A DNA stretch of 64,000 nt from Shewanella cyperi (GCF_017354985.1 NZ_CP071501.1:1507501-1571500), one strand, 5' to 3'; counted from the first letter of the stretch, positions 1 to 8,395 are shown. Program-made: numbers and translations. Notes: generated by a model not told the origin, from the sequence alone.

Positions 1-863
1 TCATCCAGCACTAATTGAGGGTGTTCACTTACCCGTGTCAGTTCACCAGCCTTTGGCAGGGCTGATACGCTGCAATCCCCGGTAATCAGTTTTGATAAAC
101 GCACTGTGCTCTTTGAAGTGATATCAAATACCAGCATTTCTATCTCAGGTATTTTGCCCCAGTACCCCTCATGACGGCGGTAGCGGATGTACTCGTTTTT
201 GACATATTCCACCAGGCGGAAGGGGCCTGTGCCTATGGCCAACTGGTCGAGTTTTTCGGGGGTTCCCGCCCGCAACAATTGCATGGCGTATTCCCGGGAC
301 AAAATTACCGCGAAATCGGTGGCAAGATTGGCCAGGAATGAAGCATCGGGCCGCGACAGATGAAACTCAATGCGGTAATCATCCAGCTTGGTCACAGAGG
401 TTACCAGGTCGGCAAAGTCGATACTCTGAAAGAAGGGATAGCCACTGCGGGACACATAATGGTAGGGATGATCCTCATCCAGAATACGATGGAAGGAAAA
501 CAGCACATCGTCAGCATTGAGTGTCCGGCTTGGGGTGAAGATCTTCGAACTGTGAAAATTGACGCCTTTACGCAACTCAAAGCGGTAGCTCAGACCATCA
601 GCACTGACGTGCCAGGCTTTGGCCAAACCGGGGACAATTTTACCGCTGTCATCGTCGTAATCCACCAGGCGGTTGTAGAGCTGGTGTGAGGTGGCATCTA
701 TGGTGGTGCCCGAAGTTACCAACTGGGGGTTAAAGGACTCGGGGTTGCCCTCGGAGCAATAAACCAACCCGGGAGGCAGTTGCTGCGGGCCGCAGGCAGA
801 GAGCCAGCATCCCATCAGCAAGATTCCGGCGGTTCTGCAGAGCCTGATTGTCAGCGCATTCAT
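1..863 (-). CDS. sapA: SapA-like peptide ABC transporter substrate-binding lipoprotein (3' end outside window)
   Basis: Periplasmic solute-binding protein of the SBP_bac_5 family, the component that delivers peptides to an ABC importer. About 287 codons are visible and the C-terminus lies beyond base 1. The N-terminus has a short basic and hydrophobic stretch ending in the lipobox L21-S-A-C24, so it should be a lipoprotein. A family-typical segment follows (a CSEGNPESFNPQL motif, then LYNRLVDY). The start at 863 puts the lipobox at a normal distance, but no strong ribosome site is visible and an internal ATG at 859 is possible. It lies 68 bp downstream of pspF on the same strand. The name sapA rests on family resemblance and the pspF neighbourhood; an oligopeptide-binding paralogue cannot be excluded. 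Confidence 0.8.
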   Translation of the reverse strand, partial: MNALTIRLCRTAGILLMGCWLSACGPQQLPPGLVYCSEGNPESFNPQLVTSGTTIDATSHQLYNRLVDYDDDSGKIVPGLAKAWHVSADGLSYRFELRKGVNFHSSKIFTPSRTLNADDVLFSFHRILDEDHPYHYVSRSGYPFFQSIDFADLVTSVTKLDDYRIEFHLSRPDASFLANLATDFAVILSREYAMQLLRAGTPEKLDQLAIGTGPFRLVEYVKNEYIRYRRHEGYWGKIPEIEMLVFDITSKSTVRLSKLITGDCSVSALPKAGELTRVSEHPQLVLD

Positions 864-931
864 TAATAAGTGGTTATCGATAATGGCGTTAATGGTTGAT
901 TTTAACAGCGCCGGTAAGGGATGGGCAATCT

Positions 932-2011
932 TTACGCCTTCTCCAGCAGATTGTATTTCTTCAAAATGCCCCGCAATTGGTGATAACTCAATCCCAGCAG
1001 ATCGGCGGTCTTCTTTTGGTTGAACTGGCCCGCTGCCAATGCCTGCTGGATGATATCTTTCTCCAGATCTTCGCAATGTTGCTTGAGATCTATGGGGAAA
1101 TTGACCCGACTGCCCGAGGATACCTGCAGTGGCTCAGGTGCTGAAACCTCGGTGTCGGTGACTTTCATGGGCTGGCTGTGGCCATTGCTTGAGCGTCGTT
1201 CCAGAGTACGGATCCGTCCCTGGGGCCTAAAGGGGGACTCGAAGGGATCGAGGATGATGTCTTCTATGGGTTCGCCCTCGGCACCGCTGCGGTAGACACT
1301 GCGCTCCACCACGTTTTTCAGCTCGCGGATATTGCCGGGCCAGTCATAATCCATGAGTTGCTCTTTTGCTTCGTTGCTGAAACCCGCGAAGAGGGACAGT
1401 TTGAGCTGTCGCGCCATCCCAACGGCAAAGTATTCGGCCAGCGGCATTATGTCTTCCGGGCGGCAACGCAAGGGGGGCAGGGTGATCACATCAAATGCCA
1501 GGCGATCGAGCAGATCGGCGCGAAATTCGCCGGCCTCCGCCAGGGAGGGCAAGTCTTCGTTGGCCGCGCAGATAAGGCGTACATCCGTCTGTATGGTTTT
1601 GCTGCCACCGACCCGTTCAAATTCACCGTATTCTATGACTCTGAGCAGTTTTTCCTGGATGAGCCCCGAGGTGTTGGCCAGTTCATCCAAAAACAGGGTG
1701 CCACCGTTAGCCCTCTCAAAGCGTCCTTCATGCTTGCCCTTGGCTCCGGTAAAAGAACCCGACTCATGGCCAAAGAGTTCACTTTCAAGCAGATTTTCGC
1801 TCAGTGAAGAACAGTTCAGCTTGATAAAGGTCTGATCCCAACGTTGGGATAGATAATGCAGTCGCTCCGCGATAAGCTCTTTACCCGTGCCGCGCTCGCC
1901 AATGATAAGCACAGGTTTGGACAGGGGGGCGATGCGGGAGACATGCTCCAGCACTTCAAGCAGGGCGTTGGACTGACCTATAAGGTTGTCCTGTTGAAAG
2001 GTATTGGGCAC
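932..2011 (-). CDS. pspF: PspF, sigma-54 activator of the phage shock operon
   Basis: Bacterial enhancer-binding protein that uses ATP to remodel sigma-54 polymerase at the psp promoter. The 359 residues form an AAA+ domain from residue 1, with no N-terminal receiver domain, followed by a linker and a C-terminal Fis-type helix-turn-helix (about 315-355, ending GLSYHQLRGILKKY). Walker A is GERGTGKE at 38-45. The surface loop that contacts sigma-54 reads GSFTGA at 85-90 instead of the usual GAFTGA. In other bacteria PspF is held inactive by PspA. The gene is divergent from pspA and shares its regulatory region, which allows autoregulation. Length and domain order match the family. Confidence 0.95.
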   Translation of the reverse strand: MPNTFQQDNLIGQSNALLEVLEHVSRIAPLSKPVLIIGERGTGKELIAERLHYLSQRWDQTFIKLNCSSLSENLLESELFGHESGSFTGAKGKHEGRFERANGGTLFLDELANTSGLIQEKLLRVIEYGEFERVGGSKTIQTDVRLICAANEDLPSLAEAGEFRADLLDRLAFDVITLPPLRCRPEDIMPLAEYFAVGMARQLKLSLFAGFSNEAKEQLMDYDWPGNIRELKNVVERSVYRSGAEGEPIEDIILDPFESPFRPQGRIRTLERRSSNGHSQPMKVTDTEVSAPEPLQVSSGSRVNFPIDLKQHCEDLEKDIIQQALAAGQFNQKKTADLLGLSYHQLRGILKKYNLLEKA

Positions 2012-2130
2012 GGTAGGTGTTGGTATTATTCGCTATTATTTGGTGAAATTCATAATAAGACCAGTATCCTAATAAATAAAGAAAATCTTAAAATTAGTTT
2101 AAGCTTAAGAAAAATAAGAAAAAATCAAAG
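2012..2130. promoter_or_regulatory. pspF-pspA intergenic enhancer region (likely PspF binding sites)
   Basis: AT-rich stretch between the divergent pspF and pspA genes, where PspF upstream activating sequences lie in enterobacteria. It contains a perfect 10-bp palindrome, TTAAGCTTAA, at 2099-2108, about 25 bp upstream of the -24 element. PspF binding here is inferred from gene layout; no site was matched to a defined consensus. Confidence 0.45.
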
Positions 2131-2147
2131 TTGGCACGCAAAGTGTA
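2131..2147 (+). promoter_or_regulatory. Sigma-54 promoter of pspABC
   Basis: TTGGCACG at 2131-2138 is a perfect -24 element. Ten bases after its GG comes GT (in AGTGTA) where the consensus -12 has GC. As I recall it, the E. coli psp promoter also has TGT here, so the deviation appears conserved. The site is 41 bp upstream of the pspA start codon and faces pspA. Transcription would depend on PspF. Confidence 0.88.
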
Positions 2148-2187
2148 TTAATCATGGCGAAACCAACAATCTTGTGAGGATAGAATT

Positions 2188-2868
2188 ATGGGTATTTTCT
2201 CTCGTTTTGCAGACATCATTAACTCGAACATCAGTGCCCTGCTCGACAAGGCGGAAGATCCGGAGAAAATGGTGCGCCTGATTATCCAGGAAATGGAAGA
2301 CACACTGGTTGAAGTGCGTTCAACCTCTGCTAAAGTACTGGCGGAAAAGAAAGAACTGCTGCGCCGTATCGCCAGGGTTCAGGAGCAGGTACAGGATTGG
2401 CAGGATAAGGCCGAACTGGCACTGTCCAAAGACAGGGAAGACCTGGCCAAGGCGGCCCTGGTTGAAAAACAAAAGGCTGCCAACCTGGCTGATACACTGG
2501 AGCAGGAACTGGCCGTAGTTGAAGAACATATACTGCGCCTGAAGGAAGAAATTGCCCAGTTGCAGGAAAAACTGGCCGATGCCAAGGCCCGTCAGAAGAC
2601 CATCATCATGCGCAAGCAAACGGCCTCCAGCCGCCTGGAAGTCAAAAAGCAGCTGGACTCCAGCAAGATTGACACCGCCATGATGAAGTTTGAACAGTAC
2701 GAGGCCAGGGTGGAAAGCCTGGAGGCACAGGTGGAGTCCTATGATCTGGGGCGCAAGTCCAGCCTGGAAGACGAGTTTGCCGCGCTCAAGGCCGAAGATT
2801 CGGTGACCGCCGAGCTGGAAGCCCTCAAGGCCAAGGTAAAAGGCAAAACCAAAGCCAAAGCAGAATAA
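2188..2868 (+). CDS. pspA: PspA, phage shock protein A (membrane-protecting ESCRT-III-like protein)
   Basis: Peripheral inner-membrane protein that binds and stabilises stressed membranes and inhibits PspF when there is no stress. The 226 residues begin with the amphipathic MGIFSRFADIINSNI helix typical of PspA/IM30. Long charged coiled-coil helices follow (about 25-185), then a Lys/Ala-rich tail. The PEKM motif at about 31-34 is also family-typical. GAGGA lies 9 bases before the ATG, which supports this start. It is the first gene of pspABC, behind the sigma-54 promoter at 2131-2147. Confidence 0.97.
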   Translation: MGIFSRFADIINSNISALLDKAEDPEKMVRLIIQEMEDTLVEVRSTSAKVLAEKKELLRRIARVQEQVQDWQDKAELALSKDREDLAKAALVEKQKAANLADTLEQELAVVEEHILRLKEEIAQLQEKLADAKARQKTIIMRKQTASSRLEVKKQLDSSKIDTAMMKFEQYEARVESLEAQVESYDLGRKSSLEDEFAALKAEDSVTAELEALKAKVKGKTKAKAE

Positions 2869-2891
2869 CATTAGAATTTCAGAGGTGAGTT

Positions 2892-3131
2892 ATGGATATG
2901 GATTTGCTGATGGCGCCTATCATTGTCTTTATGGTCATTGTGGCACCCATTTGGCTGGTTCTGCATTATCGCAGCAAGCGACAAGTGAGCCAGGGACTCA
3001 CTGAAGAGGAATTCAGTCTGCTCAATGAGCTTATCGCCAAGGCGGAAAAGATGAACCAACGTATCGAGACCCTGGAATCGATATTGGACAGCGAAGCACC
3101 CGAATGGAGGGCGAAACATGAGAGACGGTAA
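2892..3131 (+). CDS. pspB: PspB, phage shock protein B
   Basis: Small inner-membrane protein that works with PspC to sense envelope stress and pull PspA away from PspF. It has 79 residues: a single transmembrane segment at about 5-25 and a charged cytoplasmic helical region containing the family motif LTEEEFSLLNEL. AGAGGTGAG precedes the ATG. The gene starts 23 bp after pspA, and its 3' end overlaps pspC by 14 bp, which suggests translational coupling of the two sensor subunits. Confidence 0.94.
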   Translation: MDMDLLMAPIIVFMVIVAPIWLVLHYRSKRQVSQGLTEEEFSLLNELIAKAEKMNQRIETLESILDSEAPEWRAKHERR

Positions 3132-3516
3132 TGGCCGAACCCTGTATCGCATCCCCGCCGAAGGCAAGATCGCCGGGGTCTGTGCAGGGATAGCCGACTA
3201 CTTCAACTTTGAAACCTGGTTGGTGCGCGTAATCGCGGTGTCTATTTTCCTCCTCGGCGGCTCTGGCATTGTCCTGGTTATTTACGTCGCATTGTGGATG
3301 ATTCTGGATATCAAGCCCGGTGGCCAGAAGAGACCCAAGGATGAGTACCGCGACATAGAGGTCAAGAAAAAGGTATGGCAGGCAGGAGAGCCCGCCAAGC
3401 AGGCCCTGATGGATGTCAATCGCCAGTTTCAATCCCTGGAAATGAGATTGCAGGAACTGGAACGCCACGTCACTTCAGATAACTTCGAGCTGAAGCGGCA
3501 GATAAATAACCTGTGA
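3118..3516 (+). CDS. pspC: PspC, phage shock protein C
   Basis: Inner-membrane PspC-domain protein, partner of PspB in relaying stress to PspA. Of 132 residues, about 5-65 form the PspC domain (LYRIPAEGKIAGVCAGIADYF followed by a hydrophobic segment ending in IYVALWMILD). The rest is a basic, helical, probably coiled-coil tail. The start lies inside the end of pspB. A strong intrinsic terminator follows within 10 bp, so pspABC is probably a transcription unit of its own, apart from ycjXF. Confidence 0.94.
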   Translation: MRDGNGRTLYRIPAEGKIAGVCAGIADYFNFETWLVRVIAVSIFLLGGSGIVLVIYVALWMILDIKPGGQKRPKDEYRDIEVKKKVWQAGEPAKQALMDVNRQFQSLEMRLQELERHVTSDNFELKRQINNL

Positions 3517-3522
3517 GTCACC

Positions 3523-3551
3523 GGGGCGGTTAATCCGCCCCTTGTCTTTTT
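3523..3551 (+). terminator. Intrinsic terminator after pspC
   Basis: GGGGCGG and CCGCCCC form a perfect 7-bp stem around a 5-base loop (TTAAT), followed by TTGTCTTTTT. It separates pspABC from ycjX. Read-through could still supply some ycjXF transcript. Confidence 0.85.
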
Positions 3552-3572
3552 CCGTCACCCAAGAATTTCGCC

Positions 3573-4967
3573 ATGCTGTCAGAAAAATTGGAAAGCCTTT
3601 CCCGCAAGACCCAGTCCATTTTGGCCCGCAGTGCCGACAGGCAGTTGCGACTGGCGGTGACCGGTTTGGCCGGTGCCGGAAAAACCGCCTTTATCACCGG
3701 GTTGGTTAATCAACTGCTCAGTGCTGAGGCCGGCAAGTCGTTGCCCCTTTGGCAGGTATGCCGGGAGGGGCGCTTGCGTGGCGTTCAGCGCGCCATGCAA
3801 CCGGACTTGGACATTGCCAGTTTTGATTATCAGGGAGCCATGGATAGCCTGCTGGCGGAAACGCCCACATGGCCCGAGTCGACCCGCAACCTGTCAGAAA
3901 TTCGCCTGGCCATCCGCTTTGAGCCACGTCAGGGCCTGAGGGCCAAATTCAGCGAATCTGCCACCTTGTATCTGGACATAGTGGACTATCCCGGCGAATG
4001 GCTGCTGGATTTACCCATGCTGCGCCAGGATTTCGAGCACTGGAGCGCCTCGGTATTCGATGCACTGAAACGTCGCAATAGCTGCCCGGAATTGGAAGCT
4101 TTTCTGGCGGCCGTAGGCGCCCTGGATCCGGAAGACCCGGCCGATGAAGCCAGGCTGGATGCCATTGCGGTGTTGTATCGCAACTATCTTCAGGCGGCTG
4201 TGCATCAGCAAGGTTATTATCTGGCTCAGCCCGGTCGTATGCTGTTGCCCGGCGAGCTGGAAGGTACGCCCTTGCTGGCATTTTTTCCTCTGCCCCCGGG
4301 GACGGGTATGGCGGCAGGCAGTATCCGTGAGGTGTTGACCCGCCGTTATCAATCCTATGTCAGCAAGGTGGTTAAACCCTTTTTCCAGAATCACTTTGCC
4401 GGATTCGACCGCCAGTTGGTGCTGGTGGATTGTTTCACGGCCCTCAACCGCGGCCACAGTCAATTCAACGATATGAGTGCGGCCTTGAACGGCATTCTCG
4501 AGAGTTTTCAGTTCGGTAAAAGCAGTTGGTTCAGGCGGTTGTTTGCACCGCGAATCGACAAGTTGTTGTTTGCTGCCAGTAAGATAGATCACGTCAGTCG
4601 CGATCAGCAGGGCCATGTGTTGTCCCTGCTGCGGGAGTTGTTGTCCTCCGGCGAACACTTTGCCAGGTTTGAAGGCTCCCAGGTGGAAGCCATGGCCATC
4701 AGCGCCATCAAGGCGACACGTCATGGCATGGTCAACACCCCGGAAGGGGAAGTGGAAGTGGTCCAGGGACGGGCGCTGGACAGCGGCAAAGCGCAAACAC
4801 TGTTCCCCGGCGAAGTGCCTGCTCACTTACCGGCTGCAGATTTTTGGCAGCAACAGGGTTTTGAGTTTGCCATGTTTGCTCCGCCATTGACGGGCCCCAA
4901 GGGACGCTTTGAGCATATCCGTCTGGATCATCTGCTGGATTACCTGCTGGCGGATAAACTGAAATGA
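3573..4967 (+). CDS. ycjX: YcjX, predicted P-loop NTPase associated with the Psp response
   Basis: DUF463 family protein, often encoded beside psp genes; its biochemical role is not established. The 464 residues carry a Walker A motif GLAGAGKT at 31-38 and a G-protein-like DIVDYPG motif at about 135-141, consistent with nucleotide binding. No transmembrane segment is evident. The start has only a weak AAGAA ribosome site. ycjF follows 16 bp downstream, as in E. coli. A terminator lies upstream, so the pair may have its own promoter in the short gap after pspC or depend on read-through. Confidence 0.93.
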   Translation: MLSEKLESLSRKTQSILARSADRQLRLAVTGLAGAGKTAFITGLVNQLLSAEAGKSLPLWQVCREGRLRGVQRAMQPDLDIASFDYQGAMDSLLAETPTWPESTRNLSEIRLAIRFEPRQGLRAKFSESATLYLDIVDYPGEWLLDLPMLRQDFEHWSASVFDALKRRNSCPELEAFLAAVGALDPEDPADEARLDAIAVLYRNYLQAAVHQQGYYLAQPGRMLLPGELEGTPLLAFFPLPPGTGMAAGSIREVLTRRYQSYVSKVVKPFFQNHFAGFDRQLVLVDCFTALNRGHSQFNDMSAALNGILESFQFGKSSWFRRLFAPRIDKLLFAASKIDHVSRDQQGHVLSLLRELLSSGEHFARFEGSQVEAMAISAIKATRHGMVNTPEGEVEVVQGRALDSGKAQTLFPGEVPAHLPAADFWQQQGFEFAMFAPPLTGPKGRFEHIRLDHLLDYLLADKLK

Positions 4968-4983
4968 AGCAAGAGGTTATTTT

Positions 4984-6072
4984 ATGCAGTCCAAACCTGA
5001 TATGCCGTCCCTGGCCCGGCGCCGGGATTTCAGTGACAGCCCGGTGGGCAATCTGGCTGAGGGAGAATCCAAGGCCGAACTCAAGGGAAAACTGGATTTC
5101 GATGCCGATGTGCCCCTGAGTGAAACCGAGCTGGAAAAGGCGGTTGACAGCCTGCCGTCCTTGCCCTTGCTTCAGGGGCGCCGTTGGCGCCCACTTACCC
5201 GCGCCATGCTGTGGTCACTGGCGGCTCTGGTGCTGACACAAACCGGGCTTGGCTTGTGGGACGCCTGGCAACAGAGTCCCTGGTTATTTGGGCTTTATAG
5301 CCTGGTAACCACCCTGGTGCTGGCCTGGGGAGGCAGTGCGGCACTGCGTGAATATCGGTTGCTGCAACGCCTTAAGGGGGCCGAAGATTTACGTGAGCAG
5401 GGCCACAGACTCAGCGCAAGTATGCAGATGGGAGAGGCCGATGGCTTTATTGCCAAACTTGGGATTGAAAATGAGCCGGAGGGCTGGCGCCACTATCTCA
5501 GTCTGTGCAGTGATGAGCACAATGATGCCGAAAAATTGAAACTGTTTGAGGCCAGCGTCATCACGCGCCAGGATGAGCGCGCCAGACGACTGGTGAACCG
5601 CTATGCCATGGAAGCTGCGGCCCTGTTGGCGGCAAGTCCACTGGCACTGCTGGATATGGGGATCATGCTGTGGCGCAATCAAAAAATGATCCGTGAGGTG
5701 GCGCTTTGCTATGGGGTGGAATTGGGGTACTGGAGCCGAATTCGCCTTATCCGCGGCATACTGCTCAATATCTTTTATGCCGGCACCTCGGAACTGGTAA
5801 CCGATCTTGGGACCCAGCTTTTGTCCGTGGAGATGACGGGCAAGCTGTCGGCACGCCTGGGGCAGGGCCTTGGCGGCGGCTTGCTGACCGCCAGGCTCGG
5901 GTATCAGGCCATGGCCCTGTGCCGGCCATTGAGCTTCACTGAGACCAATAAACCCCGCCTGTCACGTTTGCACCAGCAATTGCTTGCTGATCTCAGAACC
6001 CGGTTCTCCGGCGCTCTGAATGGCTCGATGGATAGCCGTCTGCAACGTAACAAAGATTTTACAAATCAGTGA
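4984..6072 (+). CDS. ycjF: YcjF, DUF697/TIGR01620 family inner-membrane protein
   Basis: Partner of YcjX by gene order; biochemical function unknown. The 362 residues have a soluble N-terminal region, two adjacent hydrophobic segments at about 75-96 and 100-121, and a C-terminal DUF697 region with further hydrophobic stretches (about 200-320, including a glycine-rich GQGLGGGLLTARLG segment). AAGAGG precedes the ATG at a suitable distance. The gene is 16 bp behind ycjX and almost certainly cotranscribed. Confidence 0.9.
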   Translation: MQSKPDMPSLARRRDFSDSPVGNLAEGESKAELKGKLDFDADVPLSETELEKAVDSLPSLPLLQGRRWRPLTRAMLWSLAALVLTQTGLGLWDAWQQSPWLFGLYSLVTTLVLAWGGSAALREYRLLQRLKGAEDLREQGHRLSASMQMGEADGFIAKLGIENEPEGWRHYLSLCSDEHNDAEKLKLFEASVITRQDERARRLVNRYAMEAAALLAASPLALLDMGIMLWRNQKMIREVALCYGVELGYWSRIRLIRGILLNIFYAGTSELVTDLGTQLLSVEMTGKLSARLGQGLGGGLLTARLGYQAMALCRPLSFTETNKPRLSRLHQQLLADLRTRFSGALNGSMDSRLQRNKDFTNQ

Positions 6073-6081
6073 CATTTATTT

Positions 6082-6103
6082 GCCCTGCCACCCTTGGCAG
6101 GGC
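6082..6103 (+). terminator. Hairpin after ycjF, possible weak terminator
   Basis: GCCCTGCCA and TGGCAGGGC form a 9-bp stem just after the ycjF stop codon. No T-run follows on either strand, so efficient intrinsic termination is doubtful. It may stabilise the mRNA 3' end or act with Rho. Confidence 0.35.
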
Positions 6104-6180
6104 CCGCCCAGTCGTTATGTTAATCCCCACGCCATCACAACCTGAATTCTTATTAAGATGGCGCTTTTGGGGAGTTTAAG

Positions 6181-7359
6181 ATGCTTGAGAAAAGAAAGCT
6201 GGCCACCGAAGTGATTCACGCGGGCCATGAGCGCAACCAGCAGGGAGCCCTGGTAAGCCCCCTCTATCAAAGCGCCACCTTTGTCTTTGACAATGCCGCC
6301 CAGGGCGGTGCCCGGTTTGCCGGTGATGAAGAAGGCTATATCTATACCCGCCTGGGCAATCCCACCACGGCCGAGCTGGAGCGCAAACTGGCCGTGCTCG
6401 AAGGCGCAGAAGCCGCTGCGGCCTGTGCATCCGGGATGGCGGCGGTGTCAGCGGCCCTGTTGGCCAACTTATCCCAGGGTGAGCATCTGGTGGCCTCCCG
6501 TGCCGTCTATGGTTGCACTTTTTCTTTAATGACCAAACTGATGAGCCGCTTTGGCATCGAAGTCACCCTGGTGGACTTTACCAAGCCCGAGGCCATTGAA
6601 GCCGCAATCCGTCCCAACACCCGGGTGATTTTCTGTGAAACTCCGGTCAATCCTCATCTGGAAGTGTTTGATATAGATGCCATCGCAGCCATAGGCAAGC
6701 GCCATGGTGTGATGACCATAGTGGACAACACCTTTATGACTCCCTTGCTGCAACGGCCACTTGAGCACGGCATTGATATGGTGATCCACAGCGCCACCAA
6801 GTATCTCAATGGTCATGGTGACGTGATTGCCGGTATGGTGTGTGGCAGCACGGAGCAGATTAACAAGGTCAAATATGAGCTGATCAAGGACGTGGGGGCC
6901 GTGATGTCCCCCAATGATGCCTGGCTTATTCTGCGTGGTATGAAGACCCTGGATGTGCGTCTGGAGCGCCATTGTGACAACGCCGAAAAGCTGGCCCGTT
7001 TCCTTGATGCCCACCCGGCGGTGGAGCGGGTGTTTTATCCAGGCCTCGAGCATCATCAGGGCCACAGGTTCCTTGGCAAGCAAATGAAACGGGCCGGTGG
7101 TGTGCTGGCATTCGAACTCAAGACCGACTTCCAGGGGGCCATGGCCTTTGTTGACAGTCTGCAGCTGTTCACCATAGCTGTCAGCCTCGGGGATGCCGAA
7201 TCCCTTATTCAGCATCCGGCATCCATGACCCACTCACCCTATACGCCTGAGGCTCGCGCGGAAGCCGGGATCAGCGACAATCTGCTTCGAATATCGGCCG
7301 GCCTTGAAGATGTGGATGACCTGATTTTCGATTTGTCGGAGGCCCTGAACAGGTTGTAA
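6181..7359 (+). CDS. megL: Methionine gamma-lyase (PLP-dependent)
   Basis: Cytoplasmic Cys/Met-metabolism PLP enzyme that splits L-methionine to methanethiol, 2-oxobutyrate and ammonia. The 392 residues include the PLP lysine in SATKYLNGHG (K207), the cofactor-contacting D182 in VDNT, and Y110-G-C112-T. The cysteine after the active-site tyrosine is characteristic of methionine gamma-lyases and is usually absent from cystathionine lyases and synthases, which is why I prefer this name. Cystathionine gamma-lyase-like activity remains possible. TTTGGGGAG lies just before the ATG. The gene appears monocistronic. Confidence 0.88.
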   Translation: MLEKRKLATEVIHAGHERNQQGALVSPLYQSATFVFDNAAQGGARFAGDEEGYIYTRLGNPTTAELERKLAVLEGAEAAAACASGMAAVSAALLANLSQGEHLVASRAVYGCTFSLMTKLMSRFGIEVTLVDFTKPEAIEAAIRPNTRVIFCETPVNPHLEVFDIDAIAAIGKRHGVMTIVDNTFMTPLLQRPLEHGIDMVIHSATKYLNGHGDVIAGMVCGSTEQINKVKYELIKDVGAVMSPNDAWLILRGMKTLDVRLERHCDNAEKLARFLDAHPAVERVFYPGLEHHQGHRFLGKQMKRAGGVLAFELKTDFQGAMAFVDSLQLFTIAVSLGDAESLIQHPASMTHSPYTPEARAEAGISDNLLRISAGLEDVDDLIFDLSEALNRL

Positions 7360-7464
7360 CTGGCGCAATTTGGCAGTTTGACGTTTGCTGGCTACATTTT
7401 ATCCATGGCCAAGGAGAAGGATACCAGGCCATGGGTAATCAACAGGAACGTCAAGGAGAAACCA

Positions 7465-7776
7465 ATGAAGCCAATGTTACTCTGTTCAATCTTAGCTCTG
7501 ACCTTGAGTGGCCCCATGGCCATTGCCGGCGAGGGCGAAACCAATAAGGTGCCCGAGGCCGCAGTGATGGCCAAGGTCAATACCAGCAAGGTCAATATCA
7601 ACACCGCCACTGAAGCCGAGTTGCAGTTGCTCAAGGGTGTTGGGCCGGCCAAGGCCAAGGCGATTATCGAATATCGCAACCAATATGGTCGCTTCAGCAC
7701 GGTTGATGATTTGGCCAATGTTTCCGGCATAGGCTTGAAACTGGTTGAAAGCAATCGCGATATTATCAGCCTGTAG
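7465..7776 (+). CDS. ComEA-like helix-hairpin-helix DNA-binding protein
   Basis: Small exported protein of the ComEA type, which in competent bacteria binds incoming DNA in the periplasm. The 103 residues begin with a signal peptide (cleavage after about A21, in MAIAGEG), a short linker, and two helix-hairpin-helix motifs: VNINTATEAELQLLKGVG at about 43-60 and VDDLANVSGIG at about 79-89. The start is set by AAGGAGA eight bases upstream; an in-frame ATG-like start at 7378 lacks a good ribosome site. Many Shewanella carry such a gene without proven competence. An intrinsic terminator follows. Confidence 0.85.
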   Translation: MKPMLLCSILALTLSGPMAIAGEGETNKVPEAAVMAKVNTSKVNINTATEAELQLLKGVGPAKAKAIIEYRNQYGRFSTVDDLANVSGIGLKLVESNRDIISL

Positions 7777-7794
7777 CTGATACCCTAATGCAGA

Positions 7795-7828
7795 AAATCC
7801 GCGTCCCTTGTGATGCGGATTTTTTTTG
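7795..7828 (+). terminator. Intrinsic terminator after comEA-like gene
   Basis: AAATCCGC and GCGGATTT form a stem around a 12-base loop, running into eight or more T residues. It is about 20 bp past the stop codon. Confidence 0.85.
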
Positions 7829-7932
7829 GCTGCCATGTGTTGGCGTCTGTGGTCGCCGAAGCAAATAAAGTCAGTAAACGCCTAACTTATGTGCAGTCAG
7901 GTCATGGGAGAGAGGCACGGCCGGGGTTTTAC

Positions 7933-7961
7933 TTGATTTATCAGTTTGCCTTGGGGATAAT
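7933..7961 (+). promoter_or_regulatory. Sigma-70 promoter of ffs
   Basis: TTGATT (7933-7938), a 17-bp spacer, and GATAAT (7956-7961), followed by the GC-rich discriminator CCGTCCCG typical of growth-rate-controlled stable RNA promoters. Predicted transcription would start near 7968, about 26 bases before the mature 4.5S RNA. The leader carries a small CCAGA/TCTGG hairpin and would be removed by RNase P, as in E. coli. Confidence 0.6.
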
Positions 7962-7994
7962 CCGTCCCGTTCCAGAACCTTTCTGGAAATCTAT

Positions 7995-8104
7995 GGTGAC
8001 CCCAGGGTCCCCCCGCAATGATAACCTGTGAACTCGGCCAGGTCCGGAAGGAAGCAACCGCAGCAGGCGACTCGTGTGCCGGGGTGTGGCTCTGGGGGAA
8101 CCTC
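7995..8104 (+). ncRNA. ffs: 4.5S RNA, signal recognition particle RNA (bacterial small type)
   Basis: RNA scaffold of the signal recognition particle; it binds Ffh and its receptor FtsY to target membrane proteins. The hallmark SRP core is intact: AGGTCCGGAAGGAAGCA (the GGAA tetraloop and symmetric loop) opposite GCAGGCGA, then GTGTGCCGGG. The ends pair as GGT-GA-CCCCAG (5') with CTGGGG-GA-ACC (3'), which sets the mature ends to within a few bases. The length of about 110 nt matches the E. coli form and lacks an Alu domain. The 3' end lies only 6 bp from the stop codon of the convergent ComFB-like gene. Confidence 0.95.
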
Positions 8105-8110
8105 CAAACC

Positions 8111-8395
8111 TTACTCTTCCTGAGCTTCCCTCAATCTCTGTTGATTCCGTTTCTTCAAAAATGCCCGGGATCGTTCCAGCGCCGCCTGTATTTCATTCTT
8201 CATCTGTTGCAGCTCGTGGTAATCCTCGAAGAAATAGGCGTCCACCAGATGGCGTATGTATCTGACCGGCAATTGATTCAGTGTGATGCAGCTTAAATCC
8301 GCCAGATAGTCTTCGGGTAATTCATCCATCAGGCCTTCATCGGAGAGGATCTCCATCAACAGCACTTCATAATAATTACGGATCTCAAGTTGCAT
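8111..8395 (-). CDS. ComFB-family small protein
   Basis: 94-residue acidic, mostly helical protein that resembles the late competence development ComFB family; its function in Proteobacteria is unknown. The NYYEVLLMEI and YFFEDYHELQQMKNEI segments carry the family character. There is no signal peptide or transmembrane segment. GGGAG precedes the ATG. It is the last gene of a leftward cluster (dinG, priC, DUF2057, HDAC-like, this gene) and is 18 bp from the HDAC-like gene, so it is probably cotranscribed. The name reflects family resemblance only, not a demonstrated role in DNA uptake. Confidence 0.72.
   Translation of the reverse strand: MQLEIRNYYEVLLMEILSDEGLMDELPEDYLADLSCITLNQLPVRYIRHLVDAYFFEDYHELQQMKNEIQAALERSRAFLKKRNQQRLREAQEE

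Noticed and set aside
360..689. 109-codon plus-strand frame in the first 700 bases
   Set aside because: It is antisense to the truncated sapA, whose lipoprotein signal and family motifs read well on the minus strand.
4011..4826. 271-codon minus-strand frame opposite ycjX
   Set aside because: It is a shadow of ycjX and has no ribosome site or motifs.
6104..6180. MetJ operator before the methionine gamma-lyase gene
   Set aside because: No AGACGTCT-like tandem repeats were found in the short upstream region.
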